Assembly: GCF_003991585.1 (NCBI RefSeq)
Contig: NZ_PQSP01000010.1
Span: 62,001 to 126,000 of the forward strand
DNA: 64,000 nt
Reading direction: 5' to 3'
Source of the DNA: Saezia sanguinis
Lineage (GTDB): Bacteria; Pseudomonadota; Gammaproteobacteria; Burkholderiales; Burkholderiaceae_C
The position numbers and the translations under genes are program-made. Below the pieces are notes generated by a model that saw only the letters and a list, made by a program, of their open reading frames with translations, was not told the origin of the DNA and ran no database searches. Positions 1-11,649 of this stretch are shown one piece after another (positions within the stretch are counted from its first letter, which is position 1; every line of letters starts with the position of its first letter).

Positions 1-2628
1 ATCAAAGACTACATGTTCTCGCTGGTCAAAGACGGCGGCGTCGAAATCCCCGGCAAACCAGAACTGGGCCGCGTACCGGTGCTGCTGGCAGGGCTTGAAC
101 ACCTGGATGAGCGCTATCTGCGCGCGGTCGGCTACGTGACCAAATCCACCCAGCACAATGCCGACCTGCCCAAAATGGCGCTGTTTGGCGATATTGTGGG
201 CGACAACCCGGAAGCGGTGGAACTGGTCACCAACGAAGTGGTCCGGCTGGCCGGCAGCCGCAGCGGCGAAGGTTTTATCGCCATCACCCCCGAAGCGCGC
301 AAAAAATTCTGGGCCGACCGCAAGCGCACCGCGGCCATCAGCCGCCATACCAACGCGTTCAAAATCAATGAAGACGTGGTGATACCGCTGCCGCACATGG
401 GTGAATACACCAACGGCATTGAGCACATCAACATCGAACTCTCGCTGCAAAACAAACTGCGGCTGGCAGATGAGCTGATACAGTTTTTCCAGCGCGGCCA
501 TATCCCGCTGGGCAAAAGCGATTCGGATGACGCCGTGCCCTCAGAAGATGTGGTGCAGGAGCGCATTGCCCTGGCGCTGAAACTGTTGAACAAAGTCCGT
601 GAGCAATGGCAGACCTGGCTTAACACCATGGACGATGCTCCGGCAGACGGCAGCGCCACCATTTTTGAACAGTTGCAGGACCACAGCCTGCGCGCCTCGT
701 GGAAAACACAGATCCGCCAGCCGCTGCGCGAAATGTTCAGCAGCCCTATTTTCAAGCCGGTACTCGATGAATGCCAGGCCATTCACAAACGCGTGCTGCG
801 TTCACGCGTGTTTGTTGCGCTGCACATGCACGCAGGCGACGGCAACGTGCACACCAACATTCCAGTCAACTCCGACGACTATGAAATGCTGCGCACCGCG
901 CATGCGGCGGTCAAGCGCATCATGGCGCTGGCGCGCTCGCTGGATGGTGTCATCTCCGGTGAACACGGTATTGGCATCACCAAACTGGAATTCCTCTCGG
1001 ATGCCGAAATCGGCGACTTTGAAGCCTACAAGCAAAAAGTCGACCCTGAAGGACGCTTCAACTACGGCAAGCTGCTGCGGCACGGGCCGGTCAAGGCCGA
1101 CCTGACCAACGCCTATACGCCCAGCTTTGGCCTGCTTGGGTATGAGTCGCTGCTGATGCAGCGCTCAGACATCGGCAATATCGCCAATTCGGTCAAAGAC
1201 TGCCTGCGCTGCGGTAAATGCAAGCCGGTATGCTCAACCCATGTGCCACGGGCCAACCTGCTGTATTCGCCGCGCAATAAAATCCTGGGCACGTCTTTGC
1301 TGATTGAAGCCTTCCTGTATGAAGAGCAAACCCGGCGCGGCATCTCAATCCGCCACTGGGACGAATTTGCCGACATTGCAGAACACTGCACCGTCTGCCA
1401 CCGCTGCTTGGCGCCCTGCCCGGTCAACATCGACTATGGCGACGTCAGCATGAACATGCGCAACCTGCTGCACCAACTGGGCGAAGGCCGTACCAACATG
1501 GCCGGCAAAATGGCGATGTTCTTCCTGAACTCGACCAAGCCTGAAACCATCAAGGCCACCCGCACCGCCATGAGCCTGGGTTACAAGGCGCAGCGGCTGG
1601 GCAATGATGTGCTGCGCGGCTTTGCCAGCCTGCAGGTCAAGCACCCGCCGGCTACAGTAGGCAAAGCGCCGCTGCGCGAGCAGATTGTGCACTTTGTCAA
1701 CAAAAAACTGCCGGACGGCCTGCCCAAGCGCACCGCACGCGCACTGCTCAACATTGAAGACCGCGAATACGTACCGGTAATCCGCAACCCCAAAACCACA
1801 ACGCCCGACGCTGAAGCTGTGTTTTACTTCCCTGGCTGCGGCTCCGAGCGCCTGTTCTCGCAGGTCGGGCTGGCCACGCAGGCCATGTTGTGGCATGCGG
1901 GCGTACAGACCGTACTGCCTCCGGGCTACCTGTGCTGCGGTTACCCGCAGCGCGGCGCCGGCCAGTTTGAAAAAGCCAACCAGATCATCACCGACAACCG
2001 GGTGCTGTTCCACCGCGTGGCCAATACGCTGAATTACCTGGACATCAAAACCGTGGTGGTCAGTTGCGGCACCTGCTACGACCAGATCATCGGTTACGAG
2101 TTTGACAAAATTTTCCCCGGCTCACGCATCATCGACATTCACGAGTATCTGCTGGAAAAAGGCATCACCCTGCCAACACAGGACAATGCCTACCTGTACC
2201 ATGACCCGTGCCACTCGCCGATGAAACTGCAGGACCCGATGAAAACCGTCAAAGGGCTGGTCGGGCCGAACGTCATGAAAAATGACCGCTGCTGCGGTGA
2301 GTCCGGTGCGTTCGGTGTGGTACGCCCTGACGTGGCCACCCAAGTCCGCTTTCGCAAAGTGGAAGAACTGCGCAAGGACGAAAAAACCATGCGTGAACAA
2401 GTCGCCACACCCGAAAACGGTGTGCAGCCGCAGCGTAACCTGAAAATCCTCACCTCATGCCCAAGCTGCCTGCAAGGCCTGTCGCGCTACAACCATGACC
2501 TCAACAGCGGCCTGCTCGAAGCCGATTATGTGGTGGTGGAAATGGCGCGCACCATCCTGGGCGAGCACTGGATGGCTGATTACATCCGCCATGCCAGCAC
2601 CGACGGGATTGAGCGGGTATTGTTGTAA
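1..2628 (+). CDS. FAD-linked oxidoreductase with C-terminal Fe-S and CCG domains (5' partial)
   Basis: The reading frame is open from base 1, so the N-terminal part lies outside the window; the ATG at 13 is internal. The first third matches the C-terminal half of FAD-linked oxidases of the glycolate oxidase/D-lactate dehydrogenase type (HMHAGDGNVHTNIPV and SGEHGIGITKLE are typical FAD-oxidase C-domain motifs). Two ferredoxin-like cysteine sets follow (CLRCGKCKPVC near base 1203 and CTVCHRCLAPCP near 1387), then two CCG-type half-domains (GCGSERL with CCGYPQRG near 1840-1950; HDPCHSP with CCGESGAFG near 2197-2310). This fusion of flavin dehydrogenase with GlpC/GlcF-like Fe-S module suggests a membrane-associated 2-hydroxyacid dehydrogenase feeding electrons to the respiratory chain. 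The substrate cannot be told from the sequence. Confidence 0.85.
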   Translation: MKDYMFSLVKDGGVEIPGKPELGRVPVLLAGLEHLDERYLRAVGYVTKSTQHNADLPKMALFGDIVGDNPEAVELVTNEVVRLAGSRSGEGFIAITPEARKKFWADRKRTAAISRHTNAFKINEDVVIPLPHMGEYTNGIEHINIELSLQNKLRLADELIQFFQRGHIPLGKSDSDDAVPSEDVVQERIALALKLLNKVREQWQTWLNTMDDAPADGSATIFEQLQDHSLRASWKTQIRQPLREMFSSPIFKPVLDECQAIHKRVLRSRVFVALHMHAGDGNVHTNIPVNSDDYEMLRTAHAAVKRIMALARSLDGVISGEHGIGITKLEFLSDAEIGDFEAYKQKVDPEGRFNYGKLLRHGPVKADLTNAYTPSFGLLGYESLLMQRSDIGNIANSVKDCLRCGKCKPVCSTHVPRANLLYSPRNKILGTSLLIEAFLYEEQTRRGISIRHWDEFADIAEHCTVCHRCLAPCPVNIDYGDVSMNMRNLLHQLGEGRTNMAGKMAMFFLNSTKPETIKATRTAMSLGYKAQRLGNDVLRGFASLQVKHPPATVGKAPLREQIVHFVNKKLPDGLPKRTARALLNIEDREYVPVIRNPKTTTPDAEAVFYFPGCGSERLFSQVGLATQAMLWHAGVQTVLPPGYLCCGYPQRGAGQFEKANQIITDNRVLFHRVANTLNYLDIKTVVVSCGTCYDQIIGYEFDKIFPGSRIIDIHEYLLEKGITLPTQDNAYLYHDPCHSPMKLQDPMKTVKGLVGPNVMKNDRCCGESGAFGVVRPDVATQVRFRKVEELRKDEKTMREQVATPENGVQPQRNLKILTSCPSCLQGLSRYNHDLNSGLLEADYVVVEMARTILGEHWMADYIRHASTDGIERVLL

Positions 2629-2776
2629 TGTGCATGGCTGCTTTGCAGCCAGCAGCATTTCAACACCAGCACACTTTCGCCACAGCCTGAGCGCTGTGGC
2701 GGACCTGTTGTTATTGTTGCTGGTCTGACATCCAGCCAAGGGCCGGCCATACCGGCGCAGGCCAAAGGAAACAAGC

Positions 2777-3082
2777 ATGAGCCAATCCGCAGACGCATTT
2801 TTGACTTTTCAGGAAAAATACCTCGCGCAGCTCAAAACAAAATGTTTCAGCGAACTGTCCGCATTGCCGCCCAGAACCCATATCCGGTCGCCCGACAACC
2901 TTGGCCGCTGGAAAATCTACCTGCTCAGGAAAGCAGGCGAAAACGGCGGCGTCAGAATCGAAGTGGATGGTTATCAAAGATTCCTGCTTATTTTCACGAC
3001 CGGATTCAGAACCGGTTTTGAAATGCTCACCGATGGCACGCTACTGGAAGATGACTGCACCGTTGACGATAGTGACGATTAA
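2777..3082 (+). CDS. small hypothetical protein, 101 aa
   Basis: A short frame with a good ribosome binding site (AAAGGAA, 6 bases before the ATG). The product is soluble, with no signal peptide or membrane segment, and ends in an acidic tail (EDDCTVDDSDD). I do not recognise a family. The middle (about residues 38-85) alternates charged and hydrophobic residues in a beta-rich pattern (WKIYLLRK, VRIEVDGYQRFLLIFTTGF). It lies 148 bases after the FAD/Fe-S gene on the same strand and is convergent with the LysR gene. Judged real because of the SD sequence and plausible composition. Confidence 0.6.
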   Translation: MSQSADAFLTFQEKYLAQLKTKCFSELSALPPRTHIRSPDNLGRWKIYLLRKAGENGGVRIEVDGYQRFLLIFTTGFRTGFEMLTDGTLLEDDCTVDDSDD

Positions 3083-3115
3083 AGCGAAGTGAAAACACCG
3101 TGCATGCCATGCACC

Positions 3116-4141
3116 TCAGGGTGCAAAATAAAATTTTTCAAATAAGCCATGCGGCCTGGCGTCCAGGCGTTCCACCAGATATTCAAGAAAAACCTTTAAC
3201 GCCAGCGATGTGTCCAGCCGCGAGGCAAATACCGCATAAATGGTTTCAGGCGAAGACCATTCAGGAAATAACTGCTGCAGCGTGCCCTTCTCAAATTCGG
3301 GCTGGCAGAAAGCCTGCGGCAGCAATGCAACACCGGCCCCGGCAAGCACGGCCTGAATCAAGACCGTCAGGTTGTTGGAAACCAGATAAGGCGCGAGCCT
3401 GATGCGGTGCCGCTCTGGCGCTGCCGGTAATGGATGGTTTTGGCCGGCCTTGCCTTTGCGGCCAGCTTGACGCTGAAGCACCGCTTTGTGCTGCAACGCC
3501 CATGTCACGCTGCCCTCGGCCTGTGCCCCGGCAGCCGCCTGCACCAGCGTCGGCAAATGGCTCAAACTGTCTAGGCCGGTCAGTTGGCTTTTGTGCTTTT
3601 CGATCCAGGCAGGGCTTGCCACCACAATATCCTGCTGCTGCCCCAGTGTTCTCATGCGCAAACCGGAATCAGCCAAAGGCAGCGCCCTGGCACAAATCGC
3701 CAGATCAATGCCCTCCTGCAAAATATTCACTTCATGGCTTGCAGCCAGCAGCTCCAGATGCACATCAGGGTAACGTTGCAAAAATCCTGGCAGCATCGGC
3801 GCCAGCAGCAATTGTGTCATCATCACCGGGGCGCTGACCTTCAGCCACCCCTGGGGCTTATTTTGCACATTGCTGATCACTTGCCTGGCCATCTCGGCCT
3901 GCTCCAGCATGCGGTTGCATTGCTGTGCATATTGCTGCCCGGTCTCTGTCAGCGAAAAGTGGCGCGATGTGCGCTTGATCAGTTGCACCCCCAGGTGCTC
4001 CTCCAGCCGTGCGACACGACGGCTCATGAATGATTTGGACAGCCCCAGCATACGCGCCGCCTGGGTGTACCCCTGGTACTGTGCCACCGCCGCAAAACAG
4101 GCCATATCACCGAGTTCATCGCAAATGTCGTGTTGCTTCAT
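3116..4141 (-). CDS. LysR-family transcriptional regulator
   Basis: A 341-residue LysR-type regulator. The N-terminal winged helix-turn-helix is at about residues 10-68 (FAAVAQYQGYTQAARMLGLSKSFMSRRVARLEEHLGVQLIKRTSR), followed by the linker helix and a periplasmic-binding-like effector domain (LVSNNLTVLIQAVLAGAGVALLP near residues 255-277). Overall it resembles the YafC/YhjC-like subgroup. The family is usually near 300 residues; here a basic, proline-rich stretch (about residues 228-252) interrupts the effector domain just before the conserved LVSNN segment. It is divergent from the azoreductase gene, with a 139-base gap holding two palindromes, so it probably controls that gene and itself (inference). 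Confidence 0.88.
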   Translation of the reverse strand: MKQHDICDELGDMACFAAVAQYQGYTQAARMLGLSKSFMSRRVARLEEHLGVQLIKRTSRHFSLTETGQQYAQQCNRMLEQAEMARQVISNVQNKPQGWLKVSAPVMMTQLLLAPMLPGFLQRYPDVHLELLAASHEVNILQEGIDLAICARALPLADSGLRMRTLGQQQDIVVASPAWIEKHKSQLTGLDSLSHLPTLVQAAAGAQAEGSVTWALQHKAVLQRQAGRKGKAGQNHPLPAAPERHRIRLAPYLVSNNLTVLIQAVLAGAGVALLPQAFCQPEFEKGTLQQLFPEWSSPETIYAVFASRLDTSLALKVFLEYLVERLDARPHGLFEKFYFAP

Positions 4142-4161
4142 CGTCAGTCACCTGCTCAATC

Positions 4162-4177
4162 GTTCTATTTTTAGAAC
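4162..4177. promoter_or_regulatory. palindrome, candidate LysR-type operator
   Basis: GTTCTA-TTTT-TAGAAC is a perfect 6-base inverted repeat in the divergent lysR/azoreductase gap, of the T-(N11-12)-A form that LysR proteins bind. Its place just upstream of the lysR start suggests autoregulation. Assignment to this regulator is inference. Confidence 0.45.
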
Positions 4178-4198
4178 ATAAAATTACATTTTTCTGTA

Positions 4199-4217
4199 TT
4201 TTATTTCAAAAATAAAA
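4199..4217. promoter_or_regulatory. second palindrome in the lysR/azoreductase gap
   Basis: TTTTATTT-CAA-AAATAAAA is a perfect 8-base inverted repeat, about 64 bases before the azoreductase start. It could be a second regulator site or an A/T-rich upstream element. The low complexity makes chance occurrence more likely than for the first palindrome. Confidence 0.3.
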
Positions 4218-4280
4218 CAATTACACTTTATTCATTGATACAGCCTTTGCAGCTATTGAACAACGGAAAGGAATACTGCC

Positions 4281-4916
4281 ATGAACATTCTGCACATTGA
4301 CTCCAGCCCCTTCGCATCAACTTCCACCTCACGCATGCTGGGCGCCAAATTCATCGCCGCTTTACGGCAAAAGTATGCTGATGTACAGGTGATCCATCGG
4401 GATGTCGGGCTTAACCCGCCGAACCATTTATCGGCTGCGGCCATGCAGGCCATGCGCAGCGGGCAGGATAGCAACCTGCCCGAATCGGTCACAGCAGAAA
4501 TTGCTGAAATCGACTGGGCTATCCAGGAGTTAATGACCTGCGATATGCTGGTGATCGGTGCGCCAATGTACAACCACAGCATACCCAGCCACCTGAAAGC
4601 CTGGATTGACCAGGTGTGCCAGGCCAGGCGGACTTTCAAATACGGGCCTCACGGCCCCGTGGGGCTGGTTGATGACAAGCCTGTGTTCATCATTTCATCA
4701 CGTGGTAATCTTTACAGCACCGAAGCGCTACGCGAACACGATTTTCAGGAGCCTTTTCTGGTATCGATACTTGGGCTGATGGGGCTTAAAAACGTGACTG
4801 TAATCAGAGCCGAAGGCATCGGCCTGTCAGAGCAGCACCGGGCCCAGGCCATAGAAAAAGCCGAGCAGCAGATTACCGAGTTGGTCAGGGCAGAGAAATA
4901 CCTGCTGGCAGCCTGA
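4281..4916 (+). CDS. azoR: FMN-dependent NADH:quinone oxidoreductase / azoreductase
   Basis: A 211-residue flavodoxin-like reductase of the AcpD/AzoR family, close to the usual 200 residues. The FMN phosphate loop is near the N-terminus (SSPFASTSTSRML, residues 9-21), the APMYNHSIPSHLKAWIDQV segment (about 93-111) binds the isoalloxazine ring, and FKYGPHGPVGL with SSRG follows. Known members reduce quinones and azo compounds with NAD(P)H in the cytoplasm. A good SD (GGAAAGGAA) precedes the ATG. It is divergent from a LysR regulator, an arrangement common for quinone-stress reductases. Confidence 0.9.
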   Translation: MNILHIDSSPFASTSTSRMLGAKFIAALRQKYADVQVIHRDVGLNPPNHLSAAAMQAMRSGQDSNLPESVTAEIAEIDWAIQELMTCDMLVIGAPMYNHSIPSHLKAWIDQVCQARRTFKYGPHGPVGLVDDKPVFIISSRGNLYSTEALREHDFQEPFLVSILGLMGLKNVTVIRAEGIGLSEQHRAQAIEKAEQQITELVRAEKYLLAA

Positions 4917-4946
4917 ACAGGCATCAAATCAACAGCAGAAAAAAAG

Positions 4947-5219
4947 TCAGCGCAACTGAATCAGAACTTCGTTGGGTTTGAGCATGCCCAGCTCTCTGCG
5001 GGCCTGCTCTTCCAGAATTTCGCTGCCTTCGCCCAGATCCTGCACTTCGGCACGTAACTGGGCGTTACGCAGGCGCAACTGCGCATTGCTTTTTTGCGCA
5101 TCAGTCAGTTGTGTTTGCAGCGTTTTCATGTGGGCAATGCTGCTGCCCTCGCCCCACCAGAGTTCATACTGGATCAGCGCGAGCATCGCAGTAAGCACAG
5201 CGGCAATTAAAAAACGCAT
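4947..5219 (-). CDS. ftsB: cell division protein FtsB
   Basis: A 90-residue bitopic membrane protein: one N-terminal transmembrane segment (about residues 3-19, LIAAVLTAMLALIQYEL), then a coiled coil (about 28-70) and the conserved end (EEQARRELGMLKPNEVLIQ). This is the FtsB/DivIC family, which joins FtsL and FtsQ in the divisome and helps activate septal peptidoglycan synthesis. It follows eno on the same strand with a 64-base gap; eno-ftsB is a conserved pair in proteobacteria. No strong SD is visible, so it may depend on coupling to eno or on a weak site. Confidence 0.93.
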   Translation of the reverse strand: MRFLIAAVLTAMLALIQYELWWGEGSSIAHMKTLQTQLTDAQKSNAQLRLRNAQLRAEVQDLGEGSEILEEQARRELGMLKPNEVLIQLR

Positions 5220-5283
5220 GACAATGTCATCAAAGGGGAATTAACCTCTAAACTGCCTGAAATATACAGCAAATATTCCTATC

Positions 5284-6657
<1,374 letters not shown>

Positions 6658-6984
6658 TCACGTATCCATCAGGTCGCTGTCGTCGTTGTCGTCATTATCA
6701 AAACCATCCACCGCAATCATGCGCATCACAGCAGCCCCGGCACGGGCATCACGCGCCGCACGGTATTCGGGTGAATTGTAAAACTGCCTGGCGCCCTGCA
6801 TGTTGGGAAACTTCAGCACCACCATACGCGCCGGACTCCAGTCGCCTTCCAGCACCTCCACCGCCCCGCCGCGCACACAAATCTGCGCATGATAAGTGTT
6901 CATGGCGATGGTGGAAAGCTTTTTATATTCTTCATACTGCTGGGGATTGGTCACATCCACATAGGCAATGATGTATGCACTCAT
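6658..6984 (-). CDS. DUF1330 domain protein
   Basis: A 108-residue protein of the DUF1330 family, a ferredoxin-like alpha/beta fold of unknown function. It begins AYIIAYVDVTNPQQYEEYKK, has the family's central RGGAVEVLEGDW and ends its domain with FYNSPEYRAARDARAGAA. The last 15 residues are an acidic low-complexity tail (DNDDNDDSDLMDT). An AGGAG sits 9 bases before the ATG. The family is often found between kdsA and eno in Burkholderiales; here it lies directly between pyrG and eno. Confidence 0.88.
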   Translation of the reverse strand: MSAYIIAYVDVTNPQQYEEYKKLSTIAMNTYHAQICVRGGAVEVLEGDWSPARMVVLKFPNMQGARQFYNSPEYRAARDARAGAAVMRMIAVDGFDNDDNDDSDLMDT

Positions 6985-7109
6985 CAGATATTGCTCCTGT
7001 AAATTAAAACGCAGTATGACACAATCACAACACCCCTGATCACGTCACCAGAGCAGCCCGCAGGCTGCCTGGCGCGATTGTAGCCTGATTCAGGACGTGC
7101 CAACAGACC

Positions 7110-8822
<1,713 letters not shown>

Positions 8823-8960
8823 TTATAACGATCTGGCAAAACTTGGCTACAGATAGCGCACTAAGCCATGGTATTGCTGTCTACAAGGCAACATTGCGGT
8901 ATACATGATCGGTGCAATTAAGGTATCTTTCACCTCAGATGCTGGTGTAATGCGCCATCA

Positions 8961-8969
8961 TGCTATGAT
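8961..8969 (+). promoter_or_regulatory. extended -10 promoter element
   Basis: TGCTATGAT is an extended -10 (TGn followed by TATGAT, 5 of 6 matches to TATAAT) 26 bases upstream of the CBS gene start. I see no clear -35, which is usual for extended -10 promoters. It would give a leader of about 20 bases. Confidence 0.4.
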
Positions 8970-8995
8970 TTCCACTTTTTACAGGGTTTTCCGCC

Positions 8996-9439
8996 ATGAA
9001 TGTCAGCGATATTTTACGCATCAAAGGCCAGGGACTGTTTACCGTCACACCTGATGACCCGCTGCAACACGCTGCTGCCGTCATGGCTCAAAACCAGATC
9101 GGCTCGCTGGTTGTTGTATCGCATGGGGCCGTTGTCGGCCTGCTGACCTTCCGCGAACTGATCAAAGCCCTGACCGAACACCCGGAACAGTGGGCACACA
9201 TGCAGGTGCGCACCGTCATGGACGATGCCCCGCTGACCTGCACGCCACAAACCAGCATGGACGAGATTGAGCGCGTCATCATCAGCGGCAACTATGCCCG
9301 CTACATGCCCGTCATGGAAAAAGACCAACTGGTCGGGCTGATCAGCCTGTATGACGTGGCCAAAGCCGTGCTGGAAGCCAAGGACTTTGAAAACAGCCTG
9401 CTCAAGGCCTATATCAAAACCTGGCCGGAAGAAGGATAA
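8996..9439 (+). CDS. two-CBS-domain protein
   Basis: A 147-residue stand-alone protein made of a CBS pair (Bateman module). CBS1 spans about residues 8-62 (TVTPDDPLQHAAAVMAQNQIGSLVVVSHGAVVGLLTFRELIKAL) and CBS2 about 75-130 (MDDAPLTCTPQTSMDEIERVIISGNYARYMPVMEKDQLVGLISLYDVAKAV). Such proteins bind adenine nucleotides and usually modulate another protein. No partner domain is fused. It is divergent from pyrG and is the first gene of a plus-strand pair with the SUKH gene, which gives no strong hint of the partner. Confidence 0.88.
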   Translation: MNVSDILRIKGQGLFTVTPDDPLQHAAAVMAQNQIGSLVVVSHGAVVGLLTFRELIKALTEHPEQWAHMQVRTVMDDAPLTCTPQTSMDEIERVIISGNYARYMPVMEKDQLVGLISLYDVAKAVLEAKDFENSLLKAYIKTWPEEG

Positions 9440-9495
9440 CCCTTCATCCATCCGTTATCACAAGAGTAAACTCAACACTATTGAACACTGCTCTG

Positions 9496-10158
9496 ATGTC
9501 ATTGAGTCATTACACCCGTTACCGACATTTGGCAATTGAAAACGCGCAATCTGCGCCTGATGCAAATGAGATTGCCACATTGGAGAACGCTCTGGGCGCT
9601 TCACTGCCAAAATCATTCATGACATATTTGCAGGTGGCTAACGGCGGGCAGCACGATTATTTGCTGGATATTCCTGTGGAGCAAGGCAAGGTAGATGCCA
9701 TCTGCCTGGGAGAACTGTTCTGCACCCACAATGACGGATTTCTTCAAGAAATAATTGCTGAACAAAACTCCTACCGGAAAATACCTCCGGGTGTACTACC
9801 TTTTGCAACAGACGGCAGCAACTATGCATACCTTGACCTCAGAGAAAACGCTCAGGGGCGCATCGCCGTTTTTCTGGAAGCGCTCCCGGTAGAAAGCAAA
9901 TGGTCTCGGCATGATCATAAAAATGGTTTTTTTGAAATTGCACCTTCATTTGACGCCTACATCGACATGCTGCATAGCGACTTGGAAGCAATTTTGGAAC
10001 TCTTTAGCAAAGAAGCACCGCCTCTGGACACAAAACAGCGTCAAGCATGGGCACAATATCTGGACATTGCTTACCCAGAATGGCGTAACGATACCATTCT
10101 TTTGACAGCTTATCAGCAAGGCACCAAGCGCGTAGACCAGTTGATGAACAATCTATAA
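9496..10158 (+). CDS. SMI1/KNR4 (SUKH) family protein
   Basis: A 220-residue cytoplasmic protein whose N-terminal two thirds fit the SUKH fold: an IATLENALGASLPKSFMTYLQVANGG segment near the start (the family's E..LG..LP....YL...NGG signature), then beta-rich sequence with GVLPFATDGSNYAYLDLRENAQG (the conserved ...PFA.DG.G...YLDL). SUKH proteins often act as immunity proteins against polymorphic nuclease toxins, but many are orphans. An in-frame TTG at 9481 is an alternative start; neither start has a strong SD. The C-terminal 40 residues look like an extra helical segment. No toxin gene is adjacent. Confidence 0.8.
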   Translation: MSLSHYTRYRHLAIENAQSAPDANEIATLENALGASLPKSFMTYLQVANGGQHDYLLDIPVEQGKVDAICLGELFCTHNDGFLQEIIAEQNSYRKIPPGVLPFATDGSNYAYLDLRENAQGRIAVFLEALPVESKWSRHDHKNGFFEIAPSFDAYIDMLHSDLEAILELFSKEAPPLDTKQRQAWAQYLDIAYPEWRNDTILLTAYQQGTKRVDQLMNNL

Positions 10159-10315
10159 CGCGTATATGCATGCAAGCAATGCAAACAGGCGGTAAACTTA
10201 TCAATCACCTGAGCTTTATCAGTAGTTTTTACAGGGCCCATAAACTCTCTGCAAAAAGGTCTCATTGGCCTGCCGCACCGCACAAGTCGGCCATGCAAAT
10301 CTGTAGACATACATC

Positions 10316-11407
10316 TTACAAATAGCCTAACATTCTTAAACACTGTGCCAATGGCGGCTCATTCTCTTCAACTTTTTCGGCGTCAAACCCGTTTTGTACA
10401 GAAAAAGATTTGCAAGCCTCAAAATAAGCCTCTGCCGCTTTTTTCTCATCTTGGGTGACCCCGACAAGCCCCTGCGCATAATGCCGTCCAATCTGAAACA
10501 GGGCCGGTAAATAACCACAGGCTGCGGCTTTTTCCCACCATAAAAGGGCCTGGCGTACATCTTTTGAAACACCCATTCCTTTCATGCACCGCCACCCTGC
10601 TAAATACATGGCATCAACGTCTCCCGCATTGGCTAAGCGCTCAATATCAGGCATAGCGCTGTCTTTATGTAAAGGCTGCGTATAAACCGGCAACGGCTTA
10701 TCTCGTTCAAATTCAAAGAAACATGACACATACTCTTGCACTGCACCTGAAAACCAGCGGGCCGCTTGAGCATAATCTGCAGGCCTTTTTTCTCCATCTC
10801 CCAGATAGTAGCAAGCCAGAACAACTTTATGTCCATCAGGGCCGTCATCCTCATCGCCCAATTCCTCGGTGAGCCATTGCAATGACTGTAAACGCTCATC
10901 CTGCGTGCCATAATCAGAGGTGAAATAGATAATAAATAAAGCCAGCTTAGCCTCTTCATCACCCTGGGCGGCTGCGGCCTGAAAATACGCCACGGCCTGG
11001 GCCTTGTCAGGCACACAACCGATTCCCCACCATGTCATTCTTCCTAATAATTCAAGGGCCTCTTGCGCGTATTTGAATCTCTCAGATTCGTCGGTAGGAA
11101 GCTCGCATTGCCGTATCAGGCGTTTTAACCAATACACCGCTTTTTCATGGTCTATTTGGTCATGGGCATCCTCATCCAACCCTGAAATAAAATCTGAAGC
11201 ATAAATCTGGGCCAACGTATACTGCGCATCAGCATGTCCATGCTCTGCTGCCACAGTAAAGAGTGTGGCCGCTTCGTTGAACTTTTGATTGAGTTCCTTT
11301 TTATCATCCGTTGACAAACCCTGCTGGTAAAAAACAGCGCCTTGTTCAAACGCCTGATGGGCCTGCCCCTTTGCTCCCTCATTATGGGTATCGGTATGTG
11401 TAACCAC
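10316..11407 (-). CDS. Sel1-repeat (TPR-like) protein
   Basis: A 363-residue protein with several Sel1-like repeats: HADAQYTLAQIYAS (about residue 57), a long middle part with YFQAAAAQGDEEAKLALFIIYF, ADYAQAARWFSGAV, then NAGDVDAMYLAGWRCMKGMGVSKDVRQALLWWEKAAACGYLPALFQIGRHYAQGL near the C-terminus. Sel1 repeats are alpha-solenoids for protein-protein contact and occur in secretion effectors, stress adaptors and immunity-like proteins. No signal peptide is seen. The start is a GTG with GGGAGGA 10 bases upstream. It is convergent with the SUKH gene; the role is unknown. Confidence 0.85.
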   Translation of the reverse strand: MVTHTDTHNEGAKGQAHQAFEQGAVFYQQGLSTDDKKELNQKFNEAATLFTVAAEHGHADAQYTLAQIYASDFISGLDEDAHDQIDHEKAVYWLKRLIRQCELPTDESERFKYAQEALELLGRMTWWGIGCVPDKAQAVAYFQAAAAQGDEEAKLALFIIYFTSDYGTQDERLQSLQWLTEELGDEDDGPDGHKVVLACYYLGDGEKRPADYAQAARWFSGAVQEYVSCFFEFERDKPLPVYTQPLHKDSAMPDIERLANAGDVDAMYLAGWRCMKGMGVSKDVRQALLWWEKAAACGYLPALFQIGRHYAQGLVGVTQDEKKAAEAYFEACKSFSVQNGFDAEKVEENEPPLAQCLRMLGYL

Positions 11408-11649
11408 TGTTATCTTGTCCTCCCTGATTCTTTAGATTCTTTAAATAGCAAGATATTTCCGGCCTTTGCAAAATAGCATGGTTAAACATACCATTTTCTG
11501 AAATTAAAGGGTTTATATATCGCGTACCAAATCAGAAAAATTGCATACGCAAAATTCATTTGGAATCTGGCAACCGCGCGACCAAAACCCTCATGCTCCC
11601 CGAGCGTTATCAGCCGTTTTGATAGCAGCCATCGGTTCTGTCAAAAATT

